36,244 nucleotides of DNA from Nostoc sp. GT001 (GTDB lineage: Bacteria; Cyanobacteriota; Cyanobacteriia; Cyanobacteriales; Nostocaceae). The position numbers and the translations under genes are program-made. The DNA lies in the NCBI RefSeq assembly GCF_030382115.1, contig NZ_JAUDRJ010000003.1:336257-372500 (forward strand). The letters are read 5' to 3'. Each line of letters starts with the position of its first letter. The first letter of the stretch is position 1. This document shows positions 32,387 through 36,244 of this stretch, one piece after another. The notes under the pieces are model-generated. The model was not told the DNA's origin and made no database searches. It worked only from the letters and a program-made list of their open reading frames with translations.

Positions 32387-33361
32387 TTAAACTGAAGATG
32401 CCACCTGAATACCATGTGTAATTGTCCGAGTCACAAACAATTCTAAGTCTTCATCAAGAATTGCTTCCCTGACTTGCAGTTTCACTTGCTCTGCCTGCTG
32501 CTGAGACTCAAAAAGAGCAAATACTGTTGGCCCAGAACCAGACATCATTGTTCCTAAAACGCCTTCCTGATTAGCAAACACTTCTCGCAACTGCAAGACT
32601 TGGGGATAGGCTGGCAATACCACGCGCTCTAAATCATTGTGCAGTTTTTGGGCAATTTCTCTTGTATTTTTATCCAGGATCGCTTTTACTATTTTTCCTG
32701 AATGAACTGCATTAGCACGTGCTGCCAAGTTGTCACTATCTCTAATATAAGAGTGACCAAACTGCTGTCGATAGGTTTTGTATGCCCAAGGTGTGGAAAC
32801 TTCGAGACTGCGGTATTTCGCCAATACTATATATATGTTATCTAAACTCGGCAGGGGAGAAAGTTGCTCACCCCTACCTGTTGCGATCGCAGTTCCACCC
32901 GCCACACAGAACGGTACATCTGAACCGAGTGTACCTCCCAGCTCCTCTAATTCTGACTGAGTTAACCCCAACTTCCACAGTAGATCTATCCCCACCAACA
33001 CAGCAGCTGCATTTGTCGAACCCCCAGCCAACCCAGCAGCGACAGGAATCTGCTTGTTGACGGTAATCTCCACACCTCCATATTTAGCCAAGGCTTCGGG
33101 AAATTGCCTTACCATTAATTCTGCTGCTCGGTATGCCAGATTACTTTTATCTGTCGGTACTTGTGGGTGGTTGCAGTGAACACGGATATTGTCAGTGCTG
33201 ATGGAACGCACATCAATCTGGTCTGCAAGCCCGATACTTTGAAGTATCATGGCTAACTCGTGATAGCCATCGGGGCGTTGGCGTAGCCCGCCGGAGGCAT
33301 CGCCAATGATTTCCAGATACAAGTTGATTTTAGCAGGGGCAATTAGGCTGTAAGAACGCAT
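32387..33361 (-). CDS. ispE: 4-diphosphocytidyl-2-C-methyl-D-erythritol kinase
   Basis: IspE, the GHMP-type kinase that phosphorylates CDP-methylerythritol in the MEP isoprenoid pathway, which feeds carotenoid and phytol synthesis. Family marks: LIAPAKINLYLEI, RPDGYHELAMILQSI, the ATP-binding IPVAAGLAGGSTNAAAVL, TLGSDVPFCVAGG, NDLE near residue 240, and MMSGSGPTVFALF. The length, 324 residues, is slightly over the norm because of seven extra residues (ASGGLRQ) between GD and RPDGYHE, encoded by a dispersed GC-rich repeat. The frame is kept. It follows rsmA by 67 nt on the same strand. Confidence 0.96.
   Translation of the reverse strand: MRSYSLIAPAKINLYLEIIGDASGGLRQRPDGYHELAMILQSIGLADQIDVRSISTDNIRVHCNHPQVPTDKSNLAYRAAELMVRQFPEALAKYGGVEITVNKQIPVAAGLAGGSTNAAAVLVGIDLLWKLGLTQSELEELGGTLGSDVPFCVAGGTAIATGRGEQLSPLPSLDNIYIVLAKYRSLEVSTPWAYKTYRQQFGHSYIRDSDNLAARANAVHSGKIVKAILDKNTREIAQKLHNDLERVVLPAYPQVLQLREVFANQEGVLGTMMSGSGPTVFALFESQQQAEQVKLQVREAILDEDLELFVTRTITHGIQVASSV
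33275..33299 (-). repeat. Dispersed GC-rich repeat inside the ispE coding sequence
   Basis: On the minus strand TGCCTCCGGCGGGCTACGCC followed by AACGC matches the intergenic copy at 18465-18489 at 22 of 25 positions. Twenty-one of these bases (33278-33298) encode the extra residues ASGGLRQ of IspE. Confidence 0.8.
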
Positions 33362-33372
33362 TTTCTCGGAGT

Positions 33373-33393
33373 GGGGAATGGGGAATGGGGAAT
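33373..33393 (+). repeat. STRR: three tandem copies of GGGGAAT
   Basis: Three perfect heptamers lie in the 67-bp gap between rsmA and ispE, so in the leader of ispE on the minus strand. The rest of the gap is a purine-rich/pyrimidine-rich run (CTACTCCCTACTTTCTACTC). Confidence 0.85.
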
Positions 33394-33428
33394 GAAGAAG
33401 GAGAAATGGGAAAAATCTGCCTTGTTCC

Positions 33429-34271
33429 CTACTCCCTACTTTCTACTCCCAATTCATTTGCTAAAATTACCCATTGCTGAACGCTGAGGTCTTCGGCTCT
33501 GGCTTGGGGATTTATTTTTAATTGTTCCAGTAAGTGGCTCAAGCGATCGCGTTCTATAACAGATTGCAAATTATTTCGTAACATTTTGCGCTTGGCACCA
33601 AACCCCAACTTTAAGAAATTTTCTAACTGTCGGGGATTAAGTGCTGGTATCTCTATTTTTCGGGGGCGCAATCGCACCACTGCTGAATCGACTTTTGGCG
33701 GTGGATGGAATGCGGCCGCTGGGACTGTGCAGATTAACTCACACTCAGCCAAATACTGTACCCGCACACTCAAAGCCCCAAAAGCTTTTGAACCTGATTT
33801 AGCATATAACCTTTCTGCTACTTCTTTTTGTACCAGCAACACTATTGAGTCAAATGGTTCGGGATTTGGGTTAGCGATCGTACCCAATAGTTTCTCAATG
33901 ATTGGCCCTGTAATATTATATGGAATATTGGCTACTACCTTATTTGGCTGTTGGAAATTGGGAAAGGCTGCCAGATAAGATGGTAAATCTAGAGTCAGAA
34001 AATCACCTTGCAGCAGTAAAAATTTTTCAGTCTTACCAAGCTGCTTTGACAACAGTTGGCATAAGTCGCGGTCTATTTCAACTGCAACCAGAGATTGCAC
34101 TAAGGGTAATAAACGACGAGTCAGAATGCCAGTTCCAGGCCCAATTTCCAGGACGCGATCGCCTTTGGGGGAGCGATCGCTTTCTGTACACTCAGCTGCT
34201 TTAATTATTGCGTCGAGCGCCTTTTCACTTTTGAGCCAATGTTGAGCAAAGACCTTACGCGGTCGGATCAT
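33429..34271 (-). CDS. rsmA: 16S rRNA dimethyladenosine transferase RsmA (KsgA)
   Basis: RsmA dimethylates the two adjacent adenosines in the 3'-terminal hairpin of 16S rRNA. The 280-residue sequence shows the start MIRPRKVFAQHWL, SAM motif LEIGPGTGILTRRLL, motif VAVEIDRDL, the catalytic motif IV VANIPYNITGPI, PPPKVDSAVVRLRP and the C-terminal NPQARAEDLSVQQWVILAN. Between AAECT and VLEIG the protein carries ESDRSPKGDR, encoded by DNA with two HIP1 octamers (34155-34162 and 34173-34180); this may be a small repeat insertion. It lies next to ispE on the same strand and diverges from the rRNA operon. Confidence 0.96.
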   Translation of the reverse strand: MIRPRKVFAQHWLKSEKALDAIIKAAECTESDRSPKGDRVLEIGPGTGILTRRLLPLVQSLVAVEIDRDLCQLLSKQLGKTEKFLLLQGDFLTLDLPSYLAAFPNFQQPNKVVANIPYNITGPIIEKLLGTIANPNPEPFDSIVLLVQKEVAERLYAKSGSKAFGALSVRVQYLAECELICTVPAAAFHPPPKVDSAVVRLRPRKIEIPALNPRQLENFLKLGFGAKRKMLRNNLQSVIERDRLSHLLEQLKINPQARAEDLSVQQWVILANELGVESRE

Positions 34272-34714
34272 CTGTATTTATTGCCTAGTCTAGTTTTTAG
34301 CTTTTTCTCAAAAATTCATTATAAATTTTGAAGCCCTTCTACAGCGCTAGACCCACTGTAACTCCTATCTTCTCTTCCAAAGGCTCCACGAACGTAGTGA
34401 TGGCGATCGCGATAAATGCCGATACAAGCGTTATTTGTAGAATGGCAGTCTTAAATCGCAAGCTCTGCAACAATTATGCTCTTATATTATAGTTAATTCA
34501 GGCGTAGGGATTCAGGATAAATCCCTTCAGAAAGATTACCTCCTGCCTTTTTCCATAATCACTCCACCTGCATCAGATTCCATTTGGAGACAAGCAGCCA
34601 GGTTTAGCCACTTCGTTCTTTCGTTCTCGCCTCCTCATGCCGCTTAAGTCATTCTACTGAAAGTAATGCCAGTCAAGTGATTTGCCCATTTAGAAAAAAA
34701 AATAAATTTACCCC
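34272..34714. other. Divergent upstream region of the rRNA operon and rsmA
   Basis: No gene is seen. It contains one HIP1 octamer (about 34401) and the stretch around 34600-34640 that is rich in CTTCGTTCTTTCGTTCTCGCC, possibly a processed leader or repeat. The rsmA promoter should be near its left end. Confidence 0.4.
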
Positions 34715-34744
34715 TTGACAAACTAAGGGATGAATAGTTACTCT
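34715..34744 (+). promoter_or_regulatory. Candidate rRNA operon promoter
   Basis: TTGACA (34715-34720) is a perfect -35; TACTCT (34739-34744) at 18-nt spacing is the best -10 nearby. A start here would give a leader of about 180 nt before the 16S gene, a usual length in cyanobacteria. Confidence 0.45.
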
Positions 34745-34931
34745 AGTTAAGTCGGAAGGCAAAAGACGCCAACGACCGCTGAACCTAAAAAACATAATAC
34801 TTTGAAAGCTTAAGAAAAAACCAATCCTCGTCAAAAGATTTTGTTTTTGGGAAATCCCAAAAAGACAATCGAAATTATAGATAGGATTCCGGGAAATATT
34901 TTTTTCGGAGCCACAAACTCGAAACACAACA

Positions 34932-36244
<1,313 letters not shown>

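Overview
The window comes from a filamentous, heterocyst-forming cyanobacterium (Nostocales; Nostoc, Calothrix or Tolypothrix type). The evidence is a Nostoc-like 16S rRNA 5' part, many HIP1 octamers (GCGATCGC), heptamer STRR repeats, cyanobacterium-specific families (DUF3082, pentapeptide-repeat and LabA-like proteins) and a complete hydrogenase maturation cluster apart from the 5' end of hypF.

Layout. 1-5841 is hypF(partial)-hypC-hypD-hypE-hypA-hypB on the plus strand, which builds the Ni-Fe(CN)2CO centre of [NiFe] hydrogenase; 'CTCTGCG' repeats lie in three of its gaps. 6082-6769 is a signal-peptide pentapeptide-repeat gene broken by one extra base. 6962-11326 holds minus-strand accessory genes: an Rpn/PD-(D/E)XK-like nuclease, a luciferase-like monooxygenase overlapping a small protein, an orphan small protein and a three-gene cassette of unknown function. 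12345-16623 contains cysK, a LabA-like NYN gene and an OmpR-type response regulator with its histidine kinase.

16665-21338 is a plastic stretch. It holds an IS110-family transposase with a structured left flank (bridge-RNA candidate), an IS701-like transposase remnant split by a 183-bp MITE with a TTA duplication, an unrecognised protein made of four ~116-residue repeats, a decayed rubredoxin-domain gene, a 33-residue membrane peptide and repeats. 21339-23719 is a succinyl-CoA-synthetase-like pair (sucC-sucD order) lacking the catalytic residues of the family. 24369-26120 is a single-pass membrane protein.

26349-30701 is a wrecked integrated island next to tRNA-Gly(CCC). A DDE insertion sequence with 17-bp perfect inverted repeats abuts a 5'-truncated hsdM. 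Next come an antitoxin gene, an in-frame ParE'-HsdS' chimera, an internally deleted IS4-like element whose two ends lie in two different genes (hsdS and an integrase), and the integrase N-terminus beside the tRNA. The type I restriction-modification system and the integrase are therefore all broken.

30872-36244 returns to core genes: a GerMN lipoprotein, a DUF3082 protein, ispE (with an in-frame repeat insertion), rsmA and the start of the rRNA operon.

The strongest candidates for undescribed biology are the catalytically altered SucC/SucD-like pair and the four-repeat protein. All family assignments are from reading the translations; no database search was run.
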